A DNA stretch of 64,000 nt from Hydrogenophilus sp. (GCA_020725265.1 DYFK01000014.1:24452-88451), one strand, 5' to 3'; positions 38,776 through 48,662 are shown, counted from the first letter of the stretch. Notes: generated by a model from the letters alone, not told the origin. Made by a program: numbers and translations.

Positions 38776-38826
38776 GTGTAGCTTAACGTCCCGGCGTCCA
38801 GAAACTTGAATTTCCTCGCCAACGGC

Positions 38827-40215
38827 TCATTCCGGGGGCATCAGGTAATCGATGCCGCCCTGATCGATCTGGATTTCGATCATGCCGCCATCGACGGTTT
38901 CCGGTCGGTGCCCGACCAGCTCCGGGAACATCAGCACCAACGCCACCATGATCAACTGAATACCCAGAAACGGCACCGCGCCCCAGTAGATGTCGGTGGT
39001 CCGCACCGAACGGGGCGCGACGCCACGCAAGTAGAACAGCGCGAAGCCGAATGGCGGGTGCATGAACGACGTCTGCATGTTGATGCCGAGCAACACGCCG
39101 AACCAGATCAGGTCGATGCCGAGCTTCTCCGCGACCGGCACCAGCAGCGGCACGACGATGAAGGCGATCTCGAAAAAATCCAGGAAAAAGGCCAGCAAAA
39201 ACACCAGCACGCTGACCGCGATCAGAAAACCGATGACGCCGCCGGGCAACCCGGCCAGCAGGTTTTCCACCCAGACGTCGCCCTCGAGCAGACGGAACAC
39301 CAGGGTGAAGACCGTCGAGCCGATCAGGATGAAGATGACGAAACTGGTCAGGCGCGCGGTCGAATCCATGGCCTGGCGGAGCAGCCCGAGATCGAGCCGC
39401 TTGCGCGCGAGCGCCAGCACAAGCGCGCCCACGGCGCCCATGGCACCGCCTTCGGTGGGGGTCGCGATGCCCATGAAAATCGTGCCCAGCACCAGAAAGA
39501 TCAGGATCAGCGGCGGCAGCATCACCCGCAGCGCCCGACCGACCAGCACCAGCCCCCCCGGGCCACGGGCGGCTACCGGCATGGCCGGCACGCTGGCGGG
39601 ACGGAACAGCGTCAGCAGGAAGATGAAGAGCATGTACGAACCCGCCAGCATCAGGCTCGGGGTCAGGGCGCCGCGATACATGTCGCCGACCGACACCCGC
39701 AACTGGTCGGCCAGGATGATCAGCACCAGCGATGGCGGAATGATCTGGGCAAGCGTACCCGAGGCGGCGATGACCCCGGTCGCCACGCGGGTGTCGTAGC
39801 CATGACGCAGCATGATCGGCAACGAGATCAGCCCCATCGCGATCACCGACGCCGCCACCACGCCGGTGGTCGCGGCCAGCAGGGCACCGACCAGCACCAC
39901 CGCGTAGGCAAGACCGCCACGCAGTGCCCCGAACAACTGGCCGATGGCGTCGAGCAGATCCTCGGCCATGCCACTGCGCTCCAGGATCAGGCCCATGAAA
40001 GTGAAGAACGGGATCGCCAGCAGGGTGGCATTGGACATGATGCCGAACACCCGTTCGGGCAGCGCCTGCAACTGCTCGAAACCGAGGTAGCCCATCTGCA
40101 TGCCGATCACGCCGAACAGCAGACCGTTGGCGGCGAGCGCGAAAGCGACCGGGTAGCCGAGCAGCAGGAACGCCACCAGACCGACGAACATCAGCGGCGC
40201 CATCAGCTCGAACAT
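38827..40215 (-). CDS. TRAP transporter large permease (DctM type, mannitol/chloroaromatic-like branch)
   Basis: 462 residues, about 12-13 helices. Typical DctM segments: FTFMGLILERSGMAEDLLDAI, GIATPTEGGAMGAVGALVLALARKR and INMQTSFMHPPFGFALFYLRGVAP; the last is characteristic of the subgroup near the FcbT3-type permeases. It forms the sodium-coupled transport channel with the small permease encoded just upstream (13-bp overlap). The substrate-binding protein that normally completes the system is not next to it. The usual substrates are organic acids. Confidence 0.88.
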   Translation of the reverse strand: MFELMAPLMFVGLVAFLLLGYPVAFALAANGLLFGVIGMQMGYLGFEQLQALPERVFGIMSNATLLAIPFFTFMGLILERSGMAEDLLDAIGQLFGALRGGLAYAVVLVGALLAATTGVVAASVIAMGLISLPIMLRHGYDTRVATGVIAASGTLAQIIPPSLVLIILADQLRVSVGDMYRGALTPSLMLAGSYMLFIFLLTLFRPASVPAMPVAARGPGGLVLVGRALRVMLPPLILIFLVLGTIFMGIATPTEGGAMGAVGALVLALARKRLDLGLLRQAMDSTARLTSFVIFILIGSTVFTLVFRLLEGDVWVENLLAGLPGGVIGFLIAVSVLVFLLAFFLDFFEIAFIVVPLLVPVAEKLGIDLIWFGVLLGINMQTSFMHPPFGFALFYLRGVAPRSVRTTDIYWGAVPFLGIQLIMVALVLMFPELVGHRPETVDGGMIEIQIDQGGIDYLMPPE

Positions 40216-40736
40216 CGATCCTCCTCGCCGAACAAGGTATCGACGCGCCGGAGCACCTCGGCGACCCCCTGCAGGAACAACAGGCCGAAGCCGACCGGAA
40301 TCGCCAGCCGGATCGGCCAGCGCGCCAGTCCTCCTGCATCCGGCGAGGTCTCGCCGATCGCCCAGGATTCAGCGAAGGCGGCCCAACCCAGCCAGGCGAT
40401 CAGGCCGGCCATCGGTAGCAGGAACAGCAGGCCGCCGAACAGGTCGACCCAGGCGCGCGCGCGCGCGGACAGGCGGCCATGGATGACATCGACGCGGACG
40501 TGGCCGTCATGCTTGAGGGTGTAACCGGCACCGAGCAGGAAGATCAGCGCGAACAGGTACCACTGCGACTCCAGCCAGGCGTTCGAGCTGTAATCCAGAC
40601 CGTAACGGACGACGGCATTGCCGGCGGAAATCAATGTCGCCACCAGGACCAGCCATTTGACGGCCTGGCCGACCCGCTCGTTGAGCGCGTCGATGGCCGA
40701 AACCACGCGACGCGTGGCCGAAATCAAGCCAGCCAC
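40203..40736 (-). CDS. TRAP transporter small permease (DctQ type)
   Basis: 177 residues, GTG start 40736, four predicted helices with the DctQ pattern (NAVVRYGLDYSSNAWLESQWYLFALIFLLGAGYTLKHDGHVRVDV). DctQ stabilises and scaffolds the large subunit. The first gene of this two-gene unit lies 43 bp downstream of pmbA's stop on the same strand. No dctP gene accompanies the pair, so it must take a binding protein from elsewhere or use one that is not linked. Confidence 0.87.
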   Translation of the reverse strand: MAGLISATRRVVSAIDALNERVGQAVKWLVLVATLISAGNAVVRYGLDYSSNAWLESQWYLFALIFLLGAGYTLKHDGHVRVDVIHGRLSARARAWVDLFGGLLFLLPMAGLIAWLGWAAFAESWAIGETSPDAGGLARWPIRLAIPVGFGLLFLQGVAEVLRRVDTLFGEEDRCSS

Positions 40737-40779
40737 GGCGAAAACCGGGAAGGCGCGTGCCCGGCCATGACCGCCATGT

Positions 40780-42132
40780 TCAATCGCCCGCCACGGTCAT
40801 GCGCTCGATCAGGATCGAGCCGACCCGGCGCGAGCCGCGCGTTTCCACATCGTCACCGATGGCGACGATGCCGGCGAACATGTCGCGCAAATTGCCAGCG
40901 ACCGTGATTTCCTCGACCGGGTAGGCGATTTCACCGTTCTCCACCCAGAAGCCGGCGGCACCGCGCGAGTAATCGCCGGTGACCATGTTGAGGCCGTGGC
41001 CGAGCAGCTCGGTGACCAGCAGGCCGCTGCCCATCCTTTTCAGCAAGGCCGGGAAATCCTCGCCGGTGGAGGGCACGATCAGGTTGTGGTTGCCACCGGC
41101 GTTGCCGGTGCTTTTCATGCCCAGCTTGCGCGCGCTGTAGCTGCCGAGGAAGTACCCCTGGACGACGCCATCGGCGACCACGTCGCGCTCGCGCGTGGCC
41201 ACGCCCTCGGAGTCGAACGGCGACGACGCCAATCCACGCGCCAGGAAAGGCCGCTCCTGGAGCTGGAAAAACCCGGGAAACACCTGGCTGCCCAGACTGT
41301 CGAGCAGGAACGAGGATTTCCGGTACAGATGGCCGCCGGAAATCGCGGACACGAAGCTCGCGATCAGACCGGTGGCGATCGGCGCCTCGAACAGAACCGG
41401 GCATTGCCGGGTCGACAACCGGCGACCATTCAGGCGTCGGACGGTGCGTTCGCCAGCACGCCGACCGACGCGATCCGGGCTGTCCAGATCGGCGGCGGCG
41501 CGCGCGGTGGTGTACCAATAATCGCGCTGCATGGCATCGTTGTCCTCGGCGATCACCGCGCACGACAGGCTCTGCCGGCTGGTCGGATAGCCCCCGCTGA
41601 AGCCCAGGCTGTTGGCGTAGACGAATTGCGAGGATTGGCTGGACAGCGAACCGCCCTCGGAATTGGTGATGCGCGGGTCCACCGCCAGCGCCGCCGCCTC
41701 GCAGGCGCGCGCGAGTTCGGCGGCGGCATCCACCTCGATACTCCATGGGTGGTAGAGGTCGAGATCGGGAAGGTCGCGCGCCAGCTGTTCCGGATCGGCC
41801 AGACCGGCGCAATCGTCCTCGGCGGTGTAACGGGCGATGCTGATCGCCTTGTCGACGGCGCGCGCCAGGGCATCGTCGGAAAAATCGGAAGTCGAGGCAT
41901 GGCCCCGACGCTGCCCCACGTAAACGGTAACGCCCAGGCCCTTGTCGCGGTTGTGCTCGATGGTTTCGATCTCGCCGTGACGAACCGACAGCGACAGACC
42001 GCTGCCCTCGGAAACCTCGGCCTCGGCGGCGGTGGCGCCACCGGCGCGCGCCAGATCGAGCGCCCGCGCCGCCAGATCGCGCAGGGTTTCAGGGCTGAAA
42101 CTGAAAGGATTGCTGGAGGAACGGGTGTTCAC
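40780..42132 (-). CDS. pmbA: Metalloprotease PmbA/TldE homologue
   Basis: 450 residues if started at GTG 42132, matching E. coli PmbA exactly in length; the longer track start would run into darP. Family segments include EAEVSEGSGLSLSVRHGEIETIEHNRDKGLGVTVYVG, SEGGSLSSQSSQFVYANSLGFSGGY and GNHNLIVPSTG. TldD carries the zinc site and PmbA/TldE is its partner, so no HExxH is expected here. The complex digests unstructured peptides and matures microcins. tldD is not in the window. Confidence 0.93.
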   Translation of the reverse strand: MNTRSSSNPFSFSPETLRDLAARALDLARAGGATAAEAEVSEGSGLSLSVRHGEIETIEHNRDKGLGVTVYVGQRRGHASTSDFSDDALARAVDKAISIARYTAEDDCAGLADPEQLARDLPDLDLYHPWSIEVDAAAELARACEAAALAVDPRITNSEGGSLSSQSSQFVYANSLGFSGGYPTSRQSLSCAVIAEDNDAMQRDYWYTTARAAADLDSPDRVGRRAGERTVRRLNGRRLSTRQCPVLFEAPIATGLIASFVSAISGGHLYRKSSFLLDSLGSQVFPGFFQLQERPFLARGLASSPFDSEGVATRERDVVADGVVQGYFLGSYSARKLGMKSTGNAGGNHNLIVPSTGEDFPALLKRMGSGLLVTELLGHGLNMVTGDYSRGAAGFWVENGEIAYPVEEITVAGNLRDMFAGIVAIGDDVETRGSRRVGSILIERMTVAGD

Positions 42133-42201
42133 GGGGTGGCCTGGAAATATCGGTAAAGCCGCTATGATAACAACCCGCTCCCGCCCATCTGTCCCATCAT
42201 C

Positions 42202-42720
42202 ATGCGAGAAAACGACTCCGACCACTCCGAGTTCGCCGTCAGCAAGACCCGGCGCAAGAAGGAGAGCGAGGCCCTGCAGGACATCGGTGTCGAACTGGTG
42301 AGGTTGCCACGCGAGCGCCTGGAAAAACTCGACTTACCCGACAACCTGCTGGCCGCGATTCTGGAAGCCCGGCGCATCACCAGCCATGGCGCCATCCGCC
42401 GACAGATGCAGTACATCGGCAAACTGATGCGCGAGGTCGAGGTCGACCCGATCTCCGAGCAGCTCGCCGCCATCCGAGGCGAATCGGCGGCCGCCAAGGC
42501 TGAATTTCATGCGCTGGAAAACTGGCGAGCGCGCTTGCTCGCCGATGACGCGGCAGTCGGCGAATGGCTGGCCGCGCACCCCGGGACCGATATCCAGACC
42601 CTGCGCCAGCTCATCCGCAACGCGCGCAAGGAAGCGACCGAAGGCAAACCGCCCCGTTCCAGCCGGGCATTGTTCAGAATGTTGCGGGATTTGGCCGAAA
42701 CCGGCGAACCGCCGCGTTGA
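42202..42720 (+). CDS. darP: Ribosome-associated protein DarP/YjgA (DUF615)
   Basis: 172 residues. The DUF615 pattern runs through the protein: SKTRRKKESEALQDIGVELVRLPRERLEKLDLPDNLLAAILEARRITSHGAIRRQMQYIGKLMREVE. DarP associates with late 50S precursors and helps fold the peptidyl-transferase region of 23S rRNA. Adjacent and divergent to pmbA, the arrangement seen in many proteobacteria. Confidence 0.94.
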   Translation: MRENDSDHSEFAVSKTRRKKESEALQDIGVELVRLPRERLEKLDLPDNLLAAILEARRITSHGAIRRQMQYIGKLMREVEVDPISEQLAAIRGESAAAKAEFHALENWRARLLADDAAVGEWLAAHPGTDIQTLRQLIRNARKEATEGKPPRSSRALFRMLRDLAETGEPPR

Positions 42721-42802
42721 CAGCGCGCCCCACAGCAACCGTCGGTTTTTTTTACATCGGACTCGCGGACCCGCCCAACGATGAACGGAAGACGGCAACC
42801 GC

Positions 42803-44407
42803 ATGGCGTTCCCGGCATCGGCATGGCGCTTGCTTGGTGACACCATCCCACTGTCGCCGCCAATCATGCACCCGTTGCCACCGCTCCAGACCTCCCGAGT
42901 CAGCCATCCCGGCGTGCTCGCCCGTCTGCTCGACGAACTGGGTGGAAACCACCGGATCGGCGCGGCGGCCAGACTGTTCCGGATCGACCCCGGTCTCGCC
43001 TTGCTGGCCCTGCGCGCTCTGGCTTCGACCGACACTCCGCCACGCCGGCTGGCTGACCTCGACTTCGAGCAAGCCATCACCCGCCTGGACCCGACGCTGC
43101 TGAAGAACCTGGTGATCGCCCATGCCACCGGCCAGCTGACGACACCACCGATCTCGATCGAGAGCCTGGAAGCCAACTGGCGGCGCGCCCTGGCCACCGC
43201 CCACTTCGCGCGCGCGCTGGCCGCGCGCGCCGGCTATCCGGGCCTGGACGAAGCCTGGCTGGCTGGCCTGTTGTGCTGGCTGCCACGTTTCGGCGCCAAC
43301 GGCGCCGACAGCGCCGAACAACTCCAGACCGAGCTGGACGCGCTCGGTCTGGACAGTTTCCTGGCCGATGTCCTCCGCTATCTGACCGAGCCCGCGCGCC
43401 GGCTGGTCGACGCCGCGCCGCTGGTCCGGCTTGTCATCGCCGCCTACCGCCAGACCATGAACTATCCGGCCTGGATTCCGGCCATGCCCCACCCGGACAC
43501 CCTGTCGCTGGCCGCGCCCATCGACCTCGAGGCCATCCGCGACATTCATCATGCGATGAGCCGCGCCATCGACACGCAGGCCAGGGAAACCGGACTGGTG
43601 CCTACCGCCGAGATCGCTCGCGCGCTCGCCCGCCTGGCCCGACTGGAACTGCTGGCGGCGCGCCACGCCGGAGATCCGGTCGCGGCCCTCGCCGGCAGTC
43701 TGGCCGGGCACGAAGGCTTGCGCCGTATCGTGTTCCTGCGCCTGAACCGGGACAACGGCCTGCTGGAAAGCGTCGATGGCGATGCCGACCCGCGCGTGCC
43801 GCCGATCAGTCTGCGTCCGGAGGGCAGCACGACCGCCGCCGCCTGGGCGTTGCTGACCCGGGCACCGGTGGTGGTACCGCGCGAGGCCCCCGCCGACGCC
43901 GCCGTGCTCGACCTGCAACTGATCCGCCTGACCGGCGCCGAGGGTATCGCCGCGCTACCCATAGTCGGCGCCGGGGCCGACGCGGCCTCGCTTGGCGTCC
44001 TGCTGATTGCTGGCAAACGCGAAAGTCTGGCCGCGCTAGCCACCGATCCACGCCATTACCAATGCCTGGCCGAGCTGACCGCCGCCGCCATCGAAGCGGG
44101 CGACGCCCGCCCGTCCGCCGGATCCCTCGCCCAGCCGACGTCGGCGGCGCGCGCGTTGTCCACGCGCGTGCGCGATGCCGTGCATGAAATCAGCAACCCG
44201 CTCGGCATCATCAAGAACTACCTGGCCCTGGCCCGGGCCAGGCTCGGCGCCGACAACCCGATCCAGACGGAACTGCGAATCCTCGACGAGGAAACCGAAC
44301 GTTGCGCGCGCATCGTGCGGGCGATCTCGCCGGTCGACGACGAAACCGCCCCGATCGAGCCGATCGCGCTATCATCCCCTCACGCCTCCCCGGGGACATC
44401 ACCCTAG
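42803..44407 (+). CDS. HDOD-domain protein ending in a HisKA-like dimerisation motif, without ATPase domain
   Basis: 534 residues (ATG 42803; ATG 42866 is possible). The N-terminal region (about 20-300) is helical and fits an HDOD module (VSHPGVLARLLDELGGNHRIGAAARLFRIDPGL). The centre (about 310-440) looks like a GAF-type sensor. Residues about 455-506 (RVRDAVHEISNPLGIIKNYLALA) are a histidine-kinase H-box with the phospho-acceptor His near 461. The protein then stops after about 30 disordered residues, with no N, G1 or G2 box, so it cannot autophosphorylate alone. TAG 44405 lies 46 bp before the ATG of the response-regulator gene, with no room for a lost ATPase domain. No frameshift remnant is evident. 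Confidence 0.72.
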   Translation: MAFPASAWRLLGDTIPLSPPIMHPLPPLQTSRVSHPGVLARLLDELGGNHRIGAAARLFRIDPGLALLALRALASTDTPPRRLADLDFEQAITRLDPTLLKNLVIAHATGQLTTPPISIESLEANWRRALATAHFARALAARAGYPGLDEAWLAGLLCWLPRFGANGADSAEQLQTELDALGLDSFLADVLRYLTEPARRLVDAAPLVRLVIAAYRQTMNYPAWIPAMPHPDTLSLAAPIDLEAIRDIHHAMSRAIDTQARETGLVPTAEIARALARLARLELLAARHAGDPVAALAGSLAGHEGLRRIVFLRLNRDNGLLESVDGDADPRVPPISLRPEGSTTAAAWALLTRAPVVVPREAPADAAVLDLQLIRLTGAEGIAALPIVGAGADAASLGVLLIAGKRESLAALATDPRHYQCLAELTAAAIEAGDARPSAGSLAQPTSAARALSTRVRDAVHEISNPLGIIKNYLALARARLGADNPIQTELRILDEETERCARIVRAISPVDDETAPIEPIALSSPHASPGTSP

Positions 44408-44453
44408 GGTGGACCCCAGATAGCCAAAGCATCCACGGAGCACGGCCGAACGC

Positions 44454-46649
44454 ATGAACGGCATTCCCGACAGCCAGCCAACCCCCGACCCGATCGACCT
44501 GTTGATCGTCGAGGACGAGGCGCGCTTTCTGGAAAGCACCCGCCTGCTGCTGGCCGGCACGGTCGACCGTATCGATGTCGCCGGCAGCGTCACCGAAGCA
44601 TTGAGCCTGCTCGCCACCAGGGAATACGCGCTGGCACTGATCGATCTGCGCCTGCCCGACGCCAGCGGCCACGAGATCATGGCGTTCCTGCGCACGCATC
44701 AGCCCGACTGCCGCGCGATCGTGCTGAGCGGCGATCCACGCATCGAGGCGGCGATCCAGTCGCTGCGCATGGGCGCCCACGATTACCTGCGCAAACCGTG
44801 CGAACCCGAGGAAATCGTCAAGGCAGTGCGCAACGCCGCGCGCGGCTACCGGCTGGAACGCGACCACGCGCGCATGACCCAGCGGCTGGAACAATCCGAG
44901 CACTGGCACCGACTGCTGGTCAACATCTCGCCGGACGTCATCTACACGCTCGACGCCGAAGGCCGTTTCACCTTTCTCAACGACAGCATCGCCAGCACGC
45001 TCGGCTTTCCCCGCGACGAACTGGTCGGCCATGACTACCTCACCATCGTGCCGCCCGGTGAGGCCGAGAACGCGCGCCACCGGCTCAACGAACGGCGCAC
45101 CGGCGCGCGCGCCACGCGCAATTTCGAGCTGCGCCTGAAGCGCCGGCCCGCCACCGGCGTCAAGACCGATGCGGCCAGCGCCGGCACGGCCGAGGAAGCC
45201 CAGGCGGTGGTCGAGCTCTCGTCGCTGGGCATGTACCGCCCCGGCGTCCAGGGCAAGGGCGAATTCCTGGGCAGCTACGGCATCATCCGCGACATCGGCG
45301 AACGCAAGCGCGCGGAAGCCACCATCACCTTCCAGGCCTATCACGACCTGCTCACCGGCCTGCCCAACCGCGCCCTGTTCAAGGACCGGCTCGGCCAGGC
45401 CATCGTCCAGGCCAAGCGCCACGGTCAGACCCTGGCGACCCTGTTCCTGGACATGGACCGTTTCAAGATGGTCAACGACACGCTCGGCCATCTGGTCGGC
45501 GACGCGCTGTTGCAGGCGGTCGGCCAGCGTCTGCGCGTCTGCCTGCGCGAAGGCGACACGCTTTCACGCATCGGCGGCGACGAATTCATGCTGCTGCTGC
45601 CACAGATCCGTTCGCGCGAGAACGCCGCCGCCATCGCCGACAAGATCCTGTCGGCTCTGCGCCAGCCGTTCCACATCGAAGGCAACGAGCTGTACGTCGG
45701 CATGAGCATCGGCATCGCCATCTACCCGGACGACGGCGAGGACATCGAAACCCTGGTCAAGCATGCCGACATCGCCATGTACCACGCCAAGGACAACGGC
45801 CGGAACAACTACCGATTCTTCAGCAGCGAGCTGCGCAATTCACTGACCGGCCGCCTGGTACTGGAAAACGAAATGCGCCATGCCCTCGACAACGGCGAAT
45901 TCGAGCTCTACTACCAGCCTCGCGTGGACATCGACAGCCGACACATTCGCGGCATGGAGGCGCTGGTGCGCTGGAATCACCCGACCCGCGGCCTGGTCAC
46001 GCCGGACGATTTCATCCCCATCGCCGAGGAGTGCGGCCTGATCGCGCCGATCGGCGACTGGGTGCTCGACGCCGCTTGCGGTCAAGCCCGGCGCTGGCGC
46101 GATGCCGCCCTGCCGCCGGTTACGCTGTCGATCAACCTGTCGCCGCGTCAGATCGAACATCCGCGTTTCGCCGAACGTTTCGGCGAGCAGGTCCGCCAGT
46201 ACATGGACGACGGCCATGGCATCGAAATCGAGATCACCGAGAACACCCTGATGCGCGACACCGAAGGCGCCATCGGCAAACTGCGCAAGCTGGCCGACAT
46301 GGGCGTGGAAATTTCCATCGACGACTTTGGCACCGGCTATTCCTCGCTCGCCTACCTGAAGAAGCTGCCGGTCAACACCATCAAGATCGACCGCGCCTTC
46401 ATCCGGGATCTCGATCAACCGGCCGGCTCCGGCGGTGAACCCGCGAAAGCCGGCAGCGGCCCCATCGTCGCCGGTATCACCGCCATGGCCAAAGGCCTCG
46501 ATCTCGGCGTCGTCGCCGAAGGCGTGGAAACGCGCGGCCAGCTCGACCGCATCAGCGCGCTCGGCTGCGATGCCTATCAAGGCTTCCTGTACAGCCGCGC
46601 GGTCGACGCCGAACAGGCCACGCGCATGCTCGACCGCCAGATTCATTGA
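44454..46649 (+). CDS. Response regulator with PAS, GGDEF and EAL domains
   Basis: 731 residues. Receiver domain at 14-130 with the acidic pair Glu20-Asp21, phospho-acceptor Asp64 (ALIDLRLPD) and Lys in LRKPCEP. PAS at about 150-285. GGDEF with an intact RIGGDEF motif (about 375 on) and TGLPNRALFKDRL start. EAL with an intact MEALVRW motif and DDFGTGYSSLAYLKKLPVNTIKID. Both the diguanylate cyclase and the phosphodiesterase sites look active, so output could switch either way. It follows the HDOD/HisKA-like gene and is the natural target of a phosphorelay from it. Confidence 0.92.
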   Translation: MNGIPDSQPTPDPIDLLIVEDEARFLESTRLLLAGTVDRIDVAGSVTEALSLLATREYALALIDLRLPDASGHEIMAFLRTHQPDCRAIVLSGDPRIEAAIQSLRMGAHDYLRKPCEPEEIVKAVRNAARGYRLERDHARMTQRLEQSEHWHRLLVNISPDVIYTLDAEGRFTFLNDSIASTLGFPRDELVGHDYLTIVPPGEAENARHRLNERRTGARATRNFELRLKRRPATGVKTDAASAGTAEEAQAVVELSSLGMYRPGVQGKGEFLGSYGIIRDIGERKRAEATITFQAYHDLLTGLPNRALFKDRLGQAIVQAKRHGQTLATLFLDMDRFKMVNDTLGHLVGDALLQAVGQRLRVCLREGDTLSRIGGDEFMLLLPQIRSRENAAAIADKILSALRQPFHIEGNELYVGMSIGIAIYPDDGEDIETLVKHADIAMYHAKDNGRNNYRFFSSELRNSLTGRLVLENEMRHALDNGEFELYYQPRVDIDSRHIRGMEALVRWNHPTRGLVTPDDFIPIAEECGLIAPIGDWVLDAACGQARRWRDAALPPVTLSINLSPRQIEHPRFAERFGEQVRQYMDDGHGIEIEITENTLMRDTEGAIGKLRKLADMGVEISIDDFGTGYSSLAYLKKLPVNTIKIDRAFIRDLDQPAGSGGEPAKAGSGPIVAGITAMAKGLDLGVVAEGVETRGQLDRISALGCDAYQGFLYSRAVDAEQATRMLDRQIH

Positions 46650-46706
46650 GCGGTCTCCCGGTAATCCGGGAAAATCGGGCGTTTCACCAGTCCGCCCAGG
46701 TCCAGG

Positions 46707-48515
46707 ATGGCCCACTCCCCCGCCCGCCCGCGCGCCGATTTCATGACCGCCCGCATCACCACCAGCCAGTGGCGCGCCGCGCTGTCGCTGCTGCCCTACA
46801 TCTGGCGGTTCAAGCAGCGGGTACTGGCCGCCGTCGGCCTGCTGGTGTGCGCCAAACTGGCCAACGTCTCGGTACCGTTGGTGCTCAAGGAAATCGTCGA
46901 CCGCCTGGAACGCGCCGATCCGCTCGCGCTGGCGGCGCCGATCGGTTTCGTCGCGCTGTACGGCCTGCTGCGCTTTGGCAACACCGCCTTCACCGAGCTG
47001 CGCGACGCGCTGTTCGCGCGCGTGCTGCAACGCGCCATGCGCGGCGTCACCCACGACGTGTTCCGACATCTGCACGCGCAATCGCTGCGTTTCCATCTGG
47101 AACGCCGAACCGGCGGCCTGGCCGTGGACATCGAGCGCGGCGCCCGTTCGATCCGCTTCCTGATCAATTTCACGCTGTTCAACATCGGCCCGACACTGCT
47201 GGAAATCCTGATGGTGGCCGGCATCCTGTTCGTCAAATACGACCCCTGGTTCGGCGCCATCACGCTGATGACGCTGCTGGTCTACATCGCCTTCACCGTG
47301 CTGGTCACCAACTGGCGCCTGAAATACCGGCGCGCGATGAACGAAACCGACAGCGCCGCCAACGCCCGCGCGGTCGATAGCCTGCTCAACTACGAGACGG
47401 TCAAGTATTTCGACAACGAAAACTATGAGGCCGAACGCCTGAAGGCCGATCTGGCCCGGGCAGAGGACGCCGCCGTGCGCAGCGAAATCTCGCTGGCCTG
47501 GCTGAACGCCGGCCAGGCCTTCATCATCGCCATCGGCGTCACCGCGATGATGGCGCTGGCCGCGCGCGGCGTCGCCGACGGCAGCATGACCCTGGGCGAT
47601 CTGGTGCTGGTCAACGCCTACCTGATCCAGTTGTTCATCCCGCTCAACTTTCTGGGCACCATCTATCGGGAAATCCGCAACGCGCTGACCGACATGGAAA
47701 AGCTGTTCGACCTGTTGCGCCGGCCGCCGGAAATCGTCGACGCGCCAAACGCGACGGAACTGGCGGTCAGCGCCGGCGAGGTCCGTTTCGAGGGGGTCGG
47801 TTTCGCCTATGACACGCGCCGGCCGATTCTCGACGACGTCGACTTCGTCATCCCGCCCGGCCACAAGCTGGCGGTGGTCGGCGCCAGCGGCGCCGGCAAG
47901 TCGACGCTGTCACGACTGCTGTTCCGCTTCTACGACGTCGGCCGGGGCCGCATCCTGATCGACGGCCAGGACATCCGCCAGGTCACCCAGGCCAGCCTGC
48001 GCCGGCATCTGGGCATGGTCCCGCAGGACACCGTGCTGTTCAACGACACGCTCTACCACAACATTGCCTACGGCCGTCCCGGCGCCAGCCGCGAGGAAGT
48101 CCTGGAGGCCGCGCGCGCCGCCCACCTCGACCGCTTCGTCGCCAGTCTGCCCGATGGCTACGATACCTTGGTCGGCGAGCGCGGCCTGAAGCTCTCGGGC
48201 GGCGAAAAACAGCGTGTCGCCATCGCCCGCGCCATCCTCAAGAACCCGCCCATCCTGGTGTTCGACGAAGCCACCTCGTCGCTCGACACCGCCACCGAAC
48301 GCGCGATCGGCGAGGAACTGGCGCGTATCTCGAAGAACCGCACCACCCTGGTCATCGCCCACCGGCTGTCCACCGTGGTCGACGCCGATGAAATCCTGGT
48401 CATGGAACAAGGTCGCGTCATCGAACGTGGCGACCATGCCACGCTGCTCGCCAGGGACGGCCGTTACGCCGACATGTGGCGGTTGCAACTGCGGGACGAC
48501 AAGGAGGCTTGCTGA
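46707..48515 (+). CDS. Atm1/HMT1-type ABC exporter (fused permease and ATPase)
   Basis: 602 residues; ATG 46707 or 46743 could be the start. Six-helix permease domain (about 35-330), then the ATPase with Walker A GASGAGKST (near 393), signature LSGGEKQRVAIARAIL, Walker B ILVFDEATSSLD and the H-loop. The permease contains FNIGPTLLEILMVAGILF and YETVKYFDNENYEAERL, the glutathione-binding region shared by Atm1 and bacterial heavy-metal exporters. The likely role is export of glutathione conjugates or metals. It starts 57 bp after the c-di-GMP gene. Confidence 0.9.
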   Translation: MAHSPARPRADFMTARITTSQWRAALSLLPYIWRFKQRVLAAVGLLVCAKLANVSVPLVLKEIVDRLERADPLALAAPIGFVALYGLLRFGNTAFTELRDALFARVLQRAMRGVTHDVFRHLHAQSLRFHLERRTGGLAVDIERGARSIRFLINFTLFNIGPTLLEILMVAGILFVKYDPWFGAITLMTLLVYIAFTVLVTNWRLKYRRAMNETDSAANARAVDSLLNYETVKYFDNENYEAERLKADLARAEDAAVRSEISLAWLNAGQAFIIAIGVTAMMALAARGVADGSMTLGDLVLVNAYLIQLFIPLNFLGTIYREIRNALTDMEKLFDLLRRPPEIVDAPNATELAVSAGEVRFEGVGFAYDTRRPILDDVDFVIPPGHKLAVVGASGAGKSTLSRLLFRFYDVGRGRILIDGQDIRQVTQASLRRHLGMVPQDTVLFNDTLYHNIAYGRPGASREEVLEAARAAHLDRFVASLPDGYDTLVGERGLKLSGGEKQRVAIARAILKNPPILVFDEATSSLDTATERAIGEELARISKNRTTLVIAHRLSTVVDADEILVMEQGRVIERGDHATLLARDGRYADMWRLQLRDDKEAC

Positions 48516-48662
48516 CCGGGAAAACACTACATCCATGTCGATTTTTCTTACACCCCTCGCCGATACCGAGGGAACAACTTAATGGAATCAGCGCACTGAA
48601 CCGCCGGCACATCTATTGCTTTAGTTATATCGCCTACCGCAATCAGCGAAAGGAGAGCAATC

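Noticed and set aside
40440-40480. Runs of alternating GC (gcgcgcgcgc) considered as microsatellite or Z-DNA repeat
   Set aside because: Short, inside a coding sequence, and explained by Ala/Arg codon use.
38806-40524. 572-residue plus-strand ORF opposite the TRAP permeases
   Set aside because: Composition dominated by Gln/His/Arg/Asp repeats, the usual antisense image of hydrophobic codons.
45840-47864. 674-residue minus-strand ORF over the GGDEF-EAL and ABC exporter genes
   Set aside because: It crosses two well-supported plus-strand genes and has only Gly/Asp/Gln/Val-rich shadow composition.
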